From Pseudomonadales bacterium (GTDB lineage: Bacteria; Pseudomonadota; Gammaproteobacteria; Pseudomonadales; Pseudohongiellaceae): a DNA stretch of 64,000 nt. The stretch spans positions 237,998 to 301,997 of the forward strand of contig JALRBQ010000013.1 in NCBI GenBank assembly GCA_023257655.1, written 5' to 3'. The notes beneath the pieces are model-generated. The model had not been told where the DNA came from. It ran no database searches and saw nothing but the letters and a program-made list of their open reading frames with translations. This document shows positions 1 to 8,848 of this stretch, piece by piece; position 1 is the stretch's first letter, and the number at the start of each line of letters is the position of its first letter. A program made the translations under genes and the position numbers.

Positions 1-449
1 CTCTGGGCGTATTCTGCGCCAGTCTGTTCAGCCACATCGAAGATGGTGCCACTATAGGAGAGCACGACCTGGTCAGCATTGCGCTGTGGCAGGCGCAGGT
101 GGTAAGTCGAGGCAGGTGCTGCAGACGCGCCGCCGGCATTACTACCCGAGGCCGGGCCGGAGCTGATATCCGGTTGTCGCTGCAGGTTGCCGGAGTTTCG
201 GGTGATGGTTAGATTGCTGTTGAGTTCAAAGGTAAGCAGACTGTTCGCCGGTACCAAGGGCAAATTGATCGTGTCCTCGACACTGATACGGTGACTGTCC
301 GGGTCAATCATAACACGAAGGCTATGGTGGACTGGTCTGGCCGCAGCCGGTGTCAATTCCTGAGCCGAGACCAGAATTGCCGCCGTACACAGCAGGGCTA
401 CTACCAGCAGGCGCTCGCCGAGGTGTATACCTGATACGACCACTCTCAT
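1..449 (-). CDS. Secreted protein, N-terminal fragment (possible M1-peptidase-like N domain)
   Basis: The gene starts at an ATG at 449 and runs off the left edge, so only about 149 residues are visible. Residues 1-33 form a signal peptide with a hydrophobic stretch and a likely cut after VSAQ. The following segment (HHSLRVMIDPDSHRISVEDT) resembles the opening strands of the N-terminal beta domain of M1-type aminopeptidases, but the catalytic part is outside the window, so this is only a guess. It lies 27 bp downstream of the beta-propeller lipoprotein gene on the same strand and is probably cotranscribed with it. Confidence 0.6.
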   Translation of the reverse strand, partial: MRVVVSGIHLGERLLVVALLCTAAILVSAQELTPAAARPVHHSLRVMIDPDSHRISVEDTINLPLVPANSLLTFELNSNLTITRNSGNLQRQPDISSGPASGSNAGGASAAPASTYHLRLPQRNADQVVLSYSGTIFDVAEQTGAEYAQ

Positions 450-476
450 CACAATACCAACCCTTGTGAACTCGGC

Positions 477-1679
477 TTACAACCCAAGTAGCTCCAGTGC
501 CTTGGCGTGATTCCAGTCACCGATATGAATCTGTGAAGTGCCGTCCGGGGTGCGCGTCGTGCTCCACGCGAGACGGTTACCGTCGGGCGAGAACACCGGC
601 AGGATGTCGGTTCCTTCCGTATTCGTGACCCGCACTGGTGGTTTGCTGCCCAAAGGATCGATCATGAACAACTCGAAGTTGGCGTGTCCCAGCAGATTGC
701 TGGAGTAGATGATGTATTCGCCGCTGGGGTGGTAATACGGCCCCCAGTCCACCATGCCATCGGCGGTGAGCTGGCGCTGATTGCTGCCATCGACATTCAT
801 GGTCCAGACTTCCGCACTGTTGCCATCCGGATTGAACCGGCGCCAGACTATCTTGCTGTTGTCCGGACTGAAGAACGGCCCGCCGTCATATCCCGGTGAA
901 TGGGTTAGCTGTCTTACATTGCTGCCATCGGCGTTCATGATGTACAGGTCCATGAAGTAGGACTTGTCGGCGTCCAACAGCTTTTGTTCCGCCAGACTCA
1001 ACGGTCGCTGATACGCTTCGCGATTGGAGGCGAACAGTATCTGGCTGCCATCGGCCGAATAGGACCCCTCGGCGTCGTAGCCATCGGTGTGTGTCAGGTT
1101 GACCAGATTGGAGCCGTCAGTGCCGGCTTCGTAGATATCGTAGTGACGATCATAGTCCCAGCCATAGGGACGCGCGACGCCGCTCTCGCGAATGGCAATT
1201 TCTTCCTGCTGCTTCGCAACCGCCTCCGGGTCGCCATGGGTTGAGGAAAACATCACGCGCTCGAGCGTCGGGTGAATCCAGGAGCACGTTGTCAGGCCGG
1301 TGCCGGGTGAGACCCGCGTACTCTCGCCGGTGGCGAGGTCCATCAGGAAGATCTGGTAGAACGGATTGTTGCTGCCCGGTGCTTCGCTCTGGTAAATGAA
1401 ACGGGCGCCATCGGCGCTGAAGTAACCCTCACCGGAGCGCAGGCTGTCAGTGATCAAACGATGGGTATTGCTCAGTAACAGGTCTTCGTTTGCACTGTTT
1501 TCATAACCGGTGCTGGCCGGTTGCATCGCCATGCTGGTGGCCGCGGCAGTCCCGTCGGCGGCACCATAGTTGGCCGAACTCTCGGCAGCGCTGACGCTAA
1601 CCTCGGGTGCCTCCTCGCAGGCTGTCAGCAACAGTGAGATGCCAATCATCAAACCAAGTGTATTCGGTAAATTCTTCAT
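477..1679 (-). CDS. TolB-like beta-propeller lipoprotein
   Basis: This 400-residue protein begins with a lipoprotein signal (LLLTAC, with Cys21 as the lipidated residue), so it should sit in the envelope. After a low-complexity linker, several WD40-like PD40 repeats follow, visible as SYSADGSQILFASNRE, FFSPDNSKIVWRR, HPSGEYIIYSSN and VFSPDGNRLAWSTTR. Such repeats build a TolB-type propeller that usually binds proteins or glycans. No catalytic domain is attached. It sits 12 bp downstream of the D-cysteine desulfhydrase-like gene and 27 bp upstream of a secreted protein. Its substrate or partner cannot be told from sequence. Confidence 0.85.
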   Translation of the reverse strand: MKNLPNTLGLMIGISLLLTACEEAPEVSVSAAESSANYGAADGTAAATSMAMQPASTGYENSANEDLLLSNTHRLITDSLRSGEGYFSADGARFIYQSEAPGSNNPFYQIFLMDLATGESTRVSPGTGLTTCSWIHPTLERVMFSSTHGDPEAVAKQQEEIAIRESGVARPYGWDYDRHYDIYEAGTDGSNLVNLTHTDGYDAEGSYSADGSQILFASNREAYQRPLSLAEQKLLDADKSYFMDLYIMNADGSNVRQLTHSPGYDGGPFFSPDNSKIVWRRFNPDGNSAEVWTMNVDGSNQRQLTADGMVDWGPYYHPSGEYIIYSSNLLGHANFELFMIDPLGSKPPVRVTNTEGTDILPVFSPDGNRLAWSTTRTPDGTSQIHIGDWNHAKALELLGL

Positions 1680-1691
1680 GCCCTGATTCCG

Positions 1692-2708
1692 TCAGTCGAA
1701 CCTGAAATTGTGTTGTTGCGGGAATACGCCGAACAGGCCTCCGGTATGCACAAATACCACGTTACGAGCCCCGGACAGTGCACCTGCTGACCCTTTGCGA
1801 AGCTCGTTTACCATGCCATGAAAGGCTTTTCCTGTATAGACCGGGTCCAGAAATACGCCATCACTGCTCGCCACCTGTTTAATCGTCTCGAACACTTCGG
1901 CAGTCGCCACGCCATAACCTGGCCCTATATATCCTTCTATGGTCTGAATCCGCAGTCGTTCCAGGTCAAAGTCCTGATCGTAACGCTGTTTCCAGAGTGT
2001 CACATCTTCGATGATCTTGTTCCTGAAGTAGCTGGCGTCGTCGCTAACGGCAAAGGCCGTGACCTGGGCCGACAGATTGAACAGTTCCCTGCCGAGTGTG
2101 AGTCCTCCCTGGGTGCCACCGGATCCGGTTGCGACGACGATGTACTCGGGTTGCAGTTGCAGGCGCTCGAAGTCGGCCTTCAATTCCGCGCTGGCGGCAA
2201 TGTAGCCCCACAGTCCGATCTCATCGGTCGCCCCGGTGGGGATGAAGAAGGCCTTGTGACCCGCTGCGGCGTCCTGGGCCTGCAATTCAGCGGCGAAATC
2301 GGGATGCGTACGCCAGTCACGCTGAGGGAGATAGCTGATGCGCGCGCCGCTGAGATAGTCCAGCAGCAGATTACCACCGGGAACCTCGGGACGCTCACCG
2401 CGCAGGATCAGATGCACCTGCATGCCCAGACGCTTGCCCAGGATCGCGGTGGCGCGGCAATGGTTCGACTGCACACCGCCACAGGTGATGAGCGTGTCAC
2501 AGCCCTGATCCTGGGCCTCGGCAATACAGAACTCGAGTTTACGGACCTTGTTGCCAGACACTTCAGTGCCCGTCTGCTCATCGTGTTTGATCCACAACGT
2601 GACTCCCTCAAACTGTTCCGAGAATTTAGTCAGCGGAGTCAGCGGGGTCGGCAGGTGTGCCAGTTGTAATCGCGAGGGCCACTTGATCATCGTGTGCATC
2701 CATTTCAT
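1692..2708 (-). CDS. D-cysteine desulfhydrase-like PLP enzyme
   Basis: This 338-residue protein belongs to the PLP-dependent ACC deaminase/D-cysteine desulfhydrase family. The PLP lysine lies in SGNKVRKLE (about residues 51-59). The substrate region CGGVQSNHCRATA and a glycine-rich phosphate loop (ATGSGGTQGG) are present. Two positions that separate the activities carry threonine (PVYTGKAF and VHTGGLFG), where ACC deaminases have Glu and Leu, so D-cysteine desulfhydrase (D-Cys to pyruvate, sulfide and ammonia) is the better call. Several in-frame ATGs lie near the start (2708, 2699, 2690), and the exact one is uncertain. It leads a three-gene run into the propeller lipoprotein. Confidence 0.8.
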   Translation of the reverse strand: MKWMHTMIKWPSRLQLAHLPTPLTPLTKFSEQFEGVTLWIKHDEQTGTEVSGNKVRKLEFCIAEAQDQGCDTLITCGGVQSNHCRATAILGKRLGMQVHLILRGERPEVPGGNLLLDYLSGARISYLPQRDWRTHPDFAAELQAQDAAAGHKAFFIPTGATDEIGLWGYIAASAELKADFERLQLQPEYIVVATGSGGTQGGLTLGRELFNLSAQVTAFAVSDDASYFRNKIIEDVTLWKQRYDQDFDLERLRIQTIEGYIGPGYGVATAEVFETIKQVASSDGVFLDPVYTGKAFHGMVNELRKGSAGALSGARNVVFVHTGGLFGVFPQQHNFRFD

Positions 2709-2821
2709 TCAATTGAATTCCGGGCCGGAGATTACCGCCACCCAGAAAGCAAAAACGGAACAGAAGCGAGACTTCCATTCCGTTATGCGTGATTCGGATT
2801 CAGACCGGGACAGAGGGCGGG

Positions 2822-3241
2822 TCAGTTACCTTTGCTCTGGGTAGCATCATAGGTCTCGACTCCACCGGTCTTGGCCCCCGGGGCTTCCACTGGCAAGGGT
2901 CGATACGCTTCCGAATACAGGAACAAGTCGGTCAACACTGCCCGCAGGTGAATCGAGGCGTTGAGATTGTCCACAATCTCGGAGCCGATCTTTTCCTGAG
3001 CCAAAATAAAGCCCAGTGCAGCTCCGGCATTACGACAATCATTGGCGATGACCTGCTCGAAGTCGTTCTTGCTGTCGGCAAAGGCCGCCGCGATTTTTTT
3101 CATCGCGTCGGCTATGCCTAGCAGCGTGGGTCGAGCATGGGGACCGGGTCCGGTTTCTTTCTGAGCCGGCCGGCCCTGTGCGGCGTAGGCCAACAGGAAC
3201 TCATACCCAGACTCGATGGTTTCAATTTCGTCTTCTATCAC
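2822..3241 (-). CDS. Unknown protein at the end of the molybdoenzyme operon
   Basis: I do not recognise this 139-residue protein. It has no signal peptide or membrane segment. It looks mainly alpha-helical and acidic at the N-terminus (MIEDEIETIESGYEFLLAY), with a central helix pair containing one cysteine and a Pro/Gly-rich tail after residue 110. It starts 30 bp after the cytochrome b gene and is the last gene of the molybdenum hydroxylase operon. A role in assembly or cofactor insertion of that enzyme is possible but rests only on position. Confidence 0.65.
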   Translation of the reverse strand: MIEDEIETIESGYEFLLAYAAQGRPAQKETGPGPHARPTLLGIADAMKKIAAAFADSKNDFEQVIANDCRNAGAALGFILAQEKIGSEIVDNLNASIHLRAVLTDLFLYSEAYRPLPVEAPGAKTGGVETYDATQSKGN

Positions 3242-3271
3242 TGCGTTTTTCCTGTGTTATAACCGGATCGA

Positions 3272-4039
3272 TCAGTCTGCTTCTTTGGGAGACCAGCGAC
3301 TCGGGTCGTGGTTAGCAGACATTTCATCTTCCGAAATCCAGCCAGTTAACATGGAGCGCGTGTAGAAAAGTTTTTCCGGACGCAGCGCGAAGTAAATGTG
3401 CGTTGCCACCAGTGCAATCAGCGCGAGCGTGGACAGACCATGCAGCAGGAACACGAGGCCAAGTTGGCTCTCCGGCATGCTGTTGGTGCGATCCCAGAAC
3501 GGCGTGTCAATCTGCATAAACAGCAACACTCCGGTGGCGATTACCGCCAGTACGACGACTGTCACTGCCCAGTGCATACCCTTCTGCTCGAAGGAATATT
3601 TACCAGGCTTCTTCGCCGAGTCAAACGGCTCGCCAAAATCACGTGGCCCCAGAATCATCGATTTGAAATCCTGCCAGAACAGGGAGCGGATGATATGGAA
3701 CACGACGACGAAGGTCAGCAACAGGCCAGATATCCAGTGGATATTCAACCAGGCTAAGCGCAATCCAAGAATCGGTGAAGTGCCAGTGATGATCAGGGCG
3801 AAGATGCTCGCTGCCATGACCCAGTGAAACAGTCTGTCGATAGTTTCGTGACGTAATACGCGTCGGCCTTCGCCAGACGGCTTGTCCATTTTCTTGTTGG
3901 CCAGTGCGGCCATGATAATCGCATGGGCTGCAAGGAGTATCAGCACAGCAACAGCAACAACCCAGAGTAAATCCCAAGACACGCCGAGAATTACTTCCTC
4001 GCCCCAAACATCGCGTTTATAGCGGACAATTTCTCCCAC
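3272..4039 (-). CDS. Membrane cytochrome b (formate dehydrogenase gamma/hydrogenase type)
   Basis: This 255-residue protein has about five hydrophobic segments. A short N-terminal part and one TM helix (about 20-42) precede a four-helix cytochrome b domain. Histidines suited to binding two b hemes lie in the segments RLFHWVMAASIF, LNIHWISGLLLTF, VVFHIIRS and LVATHIYFAL. The fold matches the diheme b-type subunits that move electrons from periplasmic dehydrogenases to the quinone pool. It sits 77 bp after the FAD subunit of the molybdenum hydroxylase, so it probably takes electrons from that enzyme. That link is inferred from position. Confidence 0.8.
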   Translation of the reverse strand: MGEIVRYKRDVWGEEVILGVSWDLLWVVAVAVLILLAAHAIIMAALANKKMDKPSGEGRRVLRHETIDRLFHWVMAASIFALIITGTSPILGLRLAWLNIHWISGLLLTFVVVFHIIRSLFWQDFKSMILGPRDFGEPFDSAKKPGKYSFEQKGMHWAVTVVVLAVIATGVLLFMQIDTPFWDRTNSMPESQLGLVFLLHGLSTLALIALVATHIYFALRPEKLFYTRSMLTGWISEDEMSANHDPSRWSPKEAD

Positions 4040-4116
4040 TCTACTACCCTCTCACTTTTTGTATTTATTAACTAAATTCGTGATGCGTACTAACAAGAAC
4101 CGAAACGGTTCGGGGA

Positions 4117-5112
4117 TTAACCCCGAACCGCGCGCTTCACAAGGTTCTGCATCAGAGGCACTTTGAAATGATTGTAGTTCAGCGGCCGAGCACCCTGGGT
4201 TGCAATGACAGCGACCTGATCGGCCAACTGGTCAGAGCGCTGCTTTCCGCGCAGGGCATTTTCTACGGCTTCCAAACGACGGGGCACACATTCTACGGCG
4301 CCGCAAGCGAGTCGGGCATCCTGAATAACACCGCCGGAGACTTTGATCGCCGCTGCGATGCTTACCAGTGCGAAGTCCCATACATTCCGGTCAGCTACCT
4401 TCTCGAAATAGAATTCAGCATTAGCCCAGGTGTTGGGAATACGAACAGCCGTCAAGATCTCGCCGTCGTTCAGCACGGTCATATTGACGATGTCGCGCGA
4501 GGGTCCAACGAAGAAGTCCTGTGCCGGAATCAGACGCTGGCCGCCTGAACTGCGCACGACCATCGTGGCATCCAATGCAACCAGTGCCGGTGCGGTGTCA
4601 GACGGGCTGACTGCCACACAGCGGCTGGCACCAAACAGGGCGTGTTCGCGATTCAACCCTTCAGGAGAATCGGCGTAGCAGATATTGCCACCGGCACGGT
4701 AGCAATCGAGTCCGCGACGGTAGTACCAGCAGCGAGCATCCTGTGCCAGATTGCCGCCAAGCGTACCGACGTTGCGAATCTGCGGGCTCGCTACCCGGCC
4801 GGCGGCCGTGGCGAGCAGGCCGAAGCGCGACTGCACGAGTGGGTTATTGGCGATTTCGGTCAGGGTAGTAACCGCACCAATCTCGATGCCGTCTGCCGTT
4901 TCCTTGATGCCTTTCCAGGCGTCGATCTGGGTCAACTCGATCATCGCGGCAGGTGTCTTATTGCGGTCCTTCAACCAGCCGTAAGTATCCTGTCCGCCGC
5001 CGAGCAGCCAACCATCCGCACCTAATGTTGCTGCCAATGCCAGGGCGTTCGCCTCATCAGTTGGCTGATAAAGTTCGATATCGGGCATTACGTCATGTGA
5101 TGTGGCTACCAT
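4117..5112 (-). CDS. Molybdenum hydroxylase, FAD-binding medium subunit with Fe-S loop
   Basis: The 331-residue protein matches the FAD subunits of the xanthine dehydrogenase/CO dehydrogenase family. The flavin loops are visible as LGGGQDTY (about 37-44) and VGTLGGNL (about 115-122), and a C-terminal CO_deh_flav_C-type domain follows. Between the two parts is an insertion with Cys128, Cys137, Cys145 and Cys165. Comparable loops in 4-hydroxybenzoyl-CoA reductase and in E. coli PaoB hold an additional [4Fe-4S] cluster, so the same is expected here. The start is one base from the end of the large-subunit gene, indicating tight coupling. No signal peptide is present. Confidence 0.88.
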   Translation of the reverse strand: MVATSHDVMPDIELYQPTDEANALALAATLGADGWLLGGGQDTYGWLKDRNKTPAAMIELTQIDAWKGIKETADGIEIGAVTTLTEIANNPLVQSRFGLLATAAGRVASPQIRNVGTLGGNLAQDARCWYYRRGLDCYRAGGNICYADSPEGLNREHALFGASRCVAVSPSDTAPALVALDATMVVRSSGGQRLIPAQDFFVGPSRDIVNMTVLNDGEILTAVRIPNTWANAEFYFEKVADRNVWDFALVSIAAAIKVSGGVIQDARLACGAVECVPRRLEAVENALRGKQRSDQLADQVAVIATQGARPLNYNHFKVPLMQNLVKRAVRG

Positions 5113-5113
5113 A

Positions 5114-7537
5114 TCAACCTCGGAAATTGTTTTGTGCCAGTGGAACCGCTTCTGAGGTCACTCCGGCCAGGTGATTGAGAATCATGTCTGCAGTAATCGG
5201 TGAGGCGTTGAACAGATGTCCGTCCAGCGCATCGGAAATTGCCGCAGTAAGGGCAGCGGAAACCGCGCCCATCGCAGGCTCACCAATGCCTCGAGCCCCA
5301 ACCGGATTCTCGGGATCCGGCAGGTCAACCCACCCGGTACGGATCTTCGCAGGTGTATCCAGAATGGTTGGCACTTTGCTCTGCCAATATCCTGTGCTCG
5401 CGGGTAATCCGTTCTGCGGGTCATACAAGTGACGCTCGTAGCCAGACAGTCCGATACCCCAGACCGCGCCGCCTACCAGCTGGTTCTTCAGCCCTTGCGG
5501 GTGCATGACAGTACCGCACTCACCGATGGTTACCATGTCGACAATGTCGTACTTGCCGGTTTCGGTATCGAGTTCGATCTCGGTGAACGTGACAGTGAAT
5601 CCCGGCGGGTTATTGTTGTGGCGCGAGTCATGGAAGATACCCATGAGGGCGCTACCGGCCAGTCGGGATACTGACAGCTTGGTAAAGTCGTTCAGATCTT
5701 CCGGTACTTCAGCCTCGCCGGTGAACTTACCACCCAATTGCAGGCCACGCTGGGCAATCTGGGCAAAGGTCATGCCGGTGCTGGAGTCGGAAATCTTGTA
5801 GATACGCTCGCCGCCGACGGTATAGTCAGCCGGTGCACCGCCGAGATCCATGGCCGCGATTTCCTTCATCTTGGCCAGCAGGTCCTGGGCAGCACCCCAG
5901 TTGGTGCGCGTATTGGTAAAGATCGAGTTACTGCCATCCTGCGGTGAAGTCACTGGCAGGTTGCGGTCTGTGCGACCTGTGATGACGTCCACGCGCTCCC
6001 ACGGCATCTGCAGCACTTCGGCAGCCGCTCGTGAGGTGGAGGCATAGGAATAGGTGCCGAGGTTGCCGACACCGTTGTGCACAGCCAGGCGCCCATCAGG
6101 CATCAAACGGACGATACCGTCCATGCCGCTGCGGCCCGCGTTGTGGTAGCCCTGACCGACACCGATGCCGGTAACCTTGCTGCCATTGCGCTGACGTGAG
6201 CGGGTGATGCGTTCCTGATAATTGAACAGGGCCGCACCCTGCTGCAAGGCCTCCGGCATGTAGGCACTGGTCAGTGGTTGCCGTTGTGGACCGCCCACGT
6301 CGCCGTTCTGCGGCGTGTTCAGCAGGCGAATTGCCAATCGGTCGATGCCGAGCTCGGCAGCAGCCTTGTCCAGGATCGGCGCGATGATTGGCGCAATCTG
6401 GTTTTGGCCGGGACCACGCTGGGCGCCACGGTGGCCAGTATTACTGCCGATGGCCGTGCCGCGGAAGCGCATGGCTTCAGTCTGGTACAGGATGGAGATG
6501 CAGTCGGCTGCTGCGAAGGCGTCACCGCCGCCGCCCTTACCGCCGTTGTCGGAAATGATATAGATGTCCAGCGCAGCCATGGTGCCATCGGCCTTGAAGC
6601 CGCACTTCAGCCAGCCCTGGAAGCCCTGACGAGCGCCGCCGATCGTGAATTCTTCTTCACGGGAGATGCGCATCATGACAGGACGGTTGATCTTCTGGGA
6701 CAGCTTGGCCGGAATCGCCATGCTCGGAATGCTGCCAGCGCGGGCACGCTGGCCGAAACCGCCGCCTGTTGCTTCATTAATGAAGACGAAATCTTCCTGC
6801 GGCACACCGACGATGCCAGCCATGTCCACGGCCAGACCGGTCAGACTCTGGGAGGTACCGTGCAGGTACAGCTTGCCATTTTCCCAATAGGCCATCGCGC
6901 TGCGTGGCTCCATTGACATGTGCGGGTAACCGGCAGTGGTAAAGGAACCTTCATAGACGAAGGCAGACTGGGCAAAGGCCGCTTCCAGATCGCCGTAGGC
7001 GAATTGTTGCTGCGGCTCGGCAGTGGGCTCGGCGCCAGCACGGAAGCTGGCAACCTGATCCCGCGACCATTTCTCGGAGGCGAAGCCTTCACGGAACACG
7101 AAAGTGTTGCCGCCGGTGTAGGCATCGGGACCGCCTTCGGCGAGACTGTCCAGCGGGTCCAATACGAACGGGAGTCGCTCGAAGGTCACAGAAATCGCGG
7201 CAATTGCAGACTCGGCAGTCTTCTCGTCGACGGCTGCCAGCGCCAGGATCGGTTCACCAACCAGGGTAGGCTCGTTGGTCAGGATCTTGAGGCCGGTACC
7301 ACCGGGCTCGCCATCGGGATAGACATCATCCGCTGTCAGAATGCCGAATACGCCGTCCATCGCCAGGGCAGCAGAGGCATCAATAGACACGACGCGGGCG
7401 TGGGGGATCGGGCTCGTCAGCAAGCGGGCATAGACCATGCCTTCCCGGGAGTAGTCTTCCGCGTATTTGATTCGTCCAGTGACCTTGCCAGCCACATCGG
7501 GTGGTACGAAATCTTTACCAATATGCATATACGCCAT
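5114..7537 (-). CDS. Molybdenum hydroxylase, molybdopterin-binding large subunit
   Basis: This 807-residue protein is the catalytic subunit of a xanthine dehydrogenase/aldehyde oxidoreductase-type enzyme. The N-terminal a/b-hammerhead domain starts at about residue 10, and the molybdopterin-binding parts cover the rest. The cofactor loop GGGFGQRARAG and the C-terminal GARGIGEPAMG, with the expected catalytic glutamate, are both present. The active-site loop of CO dehydrogenases (AYXCSFR) is not seen, so it is unlikely to be a CO oxidiser. The substrate is unknown; aldehydes or N-heterocycles are typical. It lies 5 bp after the 2Fe-2S subunit, whose Tat signal probably exports the whole complex. 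Confidence 0.88.
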   Translation of the reverse strand: MAYMHIGKDFVPPDVAGKVTGRIKYAEDYSREGMVYARLLTSPIPHARVVSIDASAALAMDGVFGILTADDVYPDGEPGGTGLKILTNEPTLVGEPILALAAVDEKTAESAIAAISVTFERLPFVLDPLDSLAEGGPDAYTGGNTFVFREGFASEKWSRDQVASFRAGAEPTAEPQQQFAYGDLEAAFAQSAFVYEGSFTTAGYPHMSMEPRSAMAYWENGKLYLHGTSQSLTGLAVDMAGIVGVPQEDFVFINEATGGGFGQRARAGSIPSMAIPAKLSQKINRPVMMRISREEEFTIGGARQGFQGWLKCGFKADGTMAALDIYIISDNGGKGGGGDAFAAADCISILYQTEAMRFRGTAIGSNTGHRGAQRGPGQNQIAPIIAPILDKAAAELGIDRLAIRLLNTPQNGDVGGPQRQPLTSAYMPEALQQGAALFNYQERITRSRQRNGSKVTGIGVGQGYHNAGRSGMDGIVRLMPDGRLAVHNGVGNLGTYSYASTSRAAAEVLQMPWERVDVITGRTDRNLPVTSPQDGSNSIFTNTRTNWGAAQDLLAKMKEIAAMDLGGAPADYTVGGERIYKISDSSTGMTFAQIAQRGLQLGGKFTGEAEVPEDLNDFTKLSVSRLAGSALMGIFHDSRHNNNPPGFTVTFTEIELDTETGKYDIVDMVTIGECGTVMHPQGLKNQLVGGAVWGIGLSGYERHLYDPQNGLPASTGYWQSKVPTILDTPAKIRTGWVDLPDPENPVGARGIGEPAMGAVSAALTAAISDALDGHLFNASPITADMILNHLAGVTSEAVPLAQNNFRG

Positions 7538-7542
7538 GTTGA

Positions 7543-8127
7543 TTATCCTATTTGTGCGGCGCGCATGACGCCATCCAGGTATGAGTCATAGGAACCGCAA
7601 CGACAGATGTTGCCGGCCAGGCCCTGTCTTGCTTCTTCCCGAGTGGGGTTGGGGTTCGCACGCAGCAAACCTACCGCTGCCATGATCTGACCCGGTGTGC
7701 AGTAGCCGCACTGCGGGGAAAGTTCTTCGACGAAGGCCTGCTGAACAGGGTGCAGGTCACCGTTCGGGGACTCGAGTCCTTCTACTGTCTCGATGCGAGC
7801 TGCTTTCACAGAATGCGTCAGCACGGAGCAGGCATAGGACGGAATATCGTTGACGAGGACGGTGCAAGCTCCGCATTCACCGCGGTTGCAACCGAGTTTG
7901 GTGCCAGTCAGGCCCAGTTTGTAACGCAGAGTAGAGGCCAGTGTTTCCTGAGGTGCCACATCGACACTGCGAACCTGACCATTGACGTTGATTCGGATCA
8001 GACGTTCGACATAGCCAGCGGGTCGATCGGCACCATTAGCGGCATACCAGATCGTGGTGGACGTGGCCGCTGCGCCAGAGGCAATGACACCTTTGATAAA
8101 GCGTCTACGGGTTAATTTTGGATTCAC
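7543..8127 (-). CDS. Molybdenum hydroxylase, 2Fe-2S small subunit with Tat signal
   Basis: This 194-residue protein starts at a GTG with a GGAGG ribosome site 11 bases upstream. Residues 1-30 carry a twin-arginine motif (RRRFIKG) followed by a hydrophobic stretch, so folded protein should be exported. The plant-type ferredoxin cluster motif (CNRGECGACTVLV) and the second C-terminal cluster motif (CGYCTPGQ and CRCGSY) give two [2Fe-2S] centres. It leads the operon of small, large and medium subunits, cytochrome b and the unknown protein. The large and medium subunits lack signals of their own and probably travel with it. Confidence 0.92.
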   Translation of the reverse strand: MNPKLTRRRFIKGVIASGAAATSTTIWYAANGADRPAGYVERLIRINVNGQVRSVDVAPQETLASTLRYKLGLTGTKLGCNRGECGACTVLVNDIPSYACSVLTHSVKAARIETVEGLESPNGDLHPVQQAFVEELSPQCGYCTPGQIMAAVGLLRANPNPTREEARQGLAGNICRCGSYDSYLDGVMRAAQIG

Positions 8128-8848
8128 GGGTTTAGTCGCCTCCGTTGAAGGGAAAGGGATTCTGCTAAATCTAAATGAGAACGGTTTCGGTCTGGTTTAT
8201 TCTTCTTCTGAAACAGCCATAGCGCCGGTTAGAGTAAATCACCTGCACCTATTTATCAAGCAGACCACTGCCGTGGAGACCCTGTATTTTGGTCACTTTG
8301 GCGGCTTCACGGGGGCTAGGAAGTGCCCGTTTTCGGCGGCTTCCGAGCTGGCAAAAAGACCGACAAATACACCCGCCGCCTCACCCCCGATTCCGACTCC
8401 GTTTACACCTCTCAGGCTCGTCGTGCCAACCGGATTTTCAACTCTGCGTGGATGAGAGTGAGGAGTCGTTTAGGGCTGCGAAACCGGCCCGAAAAATGCT
8501 GTCATGCCTCGCGGCGCACTCGCCACATTTTGCAGCCACCTTGCGCCCCAATCTGGAACGAATAATCGGACCGGGAATCGATCGGCAAATTGTCGCCCTA
8601 CTTAGCGGAAACCCGCGCAAACCTTGACATATTCTGATGCGGTGGTATTGTGTCCGGCCCTCTCCGGAGTGTGTTATTACACGCTTTTTGCGCGAGGGGC
8701 ACTGATTGAATCGTCAAGCCCTGTCACGACAAATTCAGCAGCACTCCGTATACCAATTCGATAGGTTCAGCCTCATCGGGGGATTAAGTAGCGGAAACAG
8801 AAAACGAAGCTTCACCTTTTTAACACGAGTTGTGCACGAGAAATTACT
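8128..8848. other. Long noncoding region between divergent operons
   Basis: These 721 bases separate the minus-strand molybdenum hydroxylase operon from gltB. No convincing gene is seen on either strand. The half next to gltB holds a good sigma-70 promoter at 8624-8651, which leaves a leader of about 190 bases before the gltB start. The other half must hold the promoter of the hydroxylase operon, but I could not pick one out with confidence. Confidence 0.6.
8624..8651 (+). promoter_or_regulatory. Candidate sigma-70 promoter for gltB-gltD
   Basis: TTGACA at 8624-8629 and TATTGT at 8646-8651 are separated by 16 bases and point toward gltB. The likely transcript start is near 8658, giving a leader of roughly 190 bases. 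The match to consensus is strong at -35 and fair at -10. Confidence 0.55.

Noticed and set aside
1818..2669. Long open frame opposite the D-cysteine desulfhydrase gene
   Set aside because: It is antisense to a clear enzyme gene, has no family-like sequence or ribosome site, and is of the kind expected by chance in GC-rich DNA.
8370..8460. String resembling part of a glycine riboswitch (CTCTCAGGC)
   Set aside because: Only one short string matches; the rest of the aptamer and the second core could not be found.
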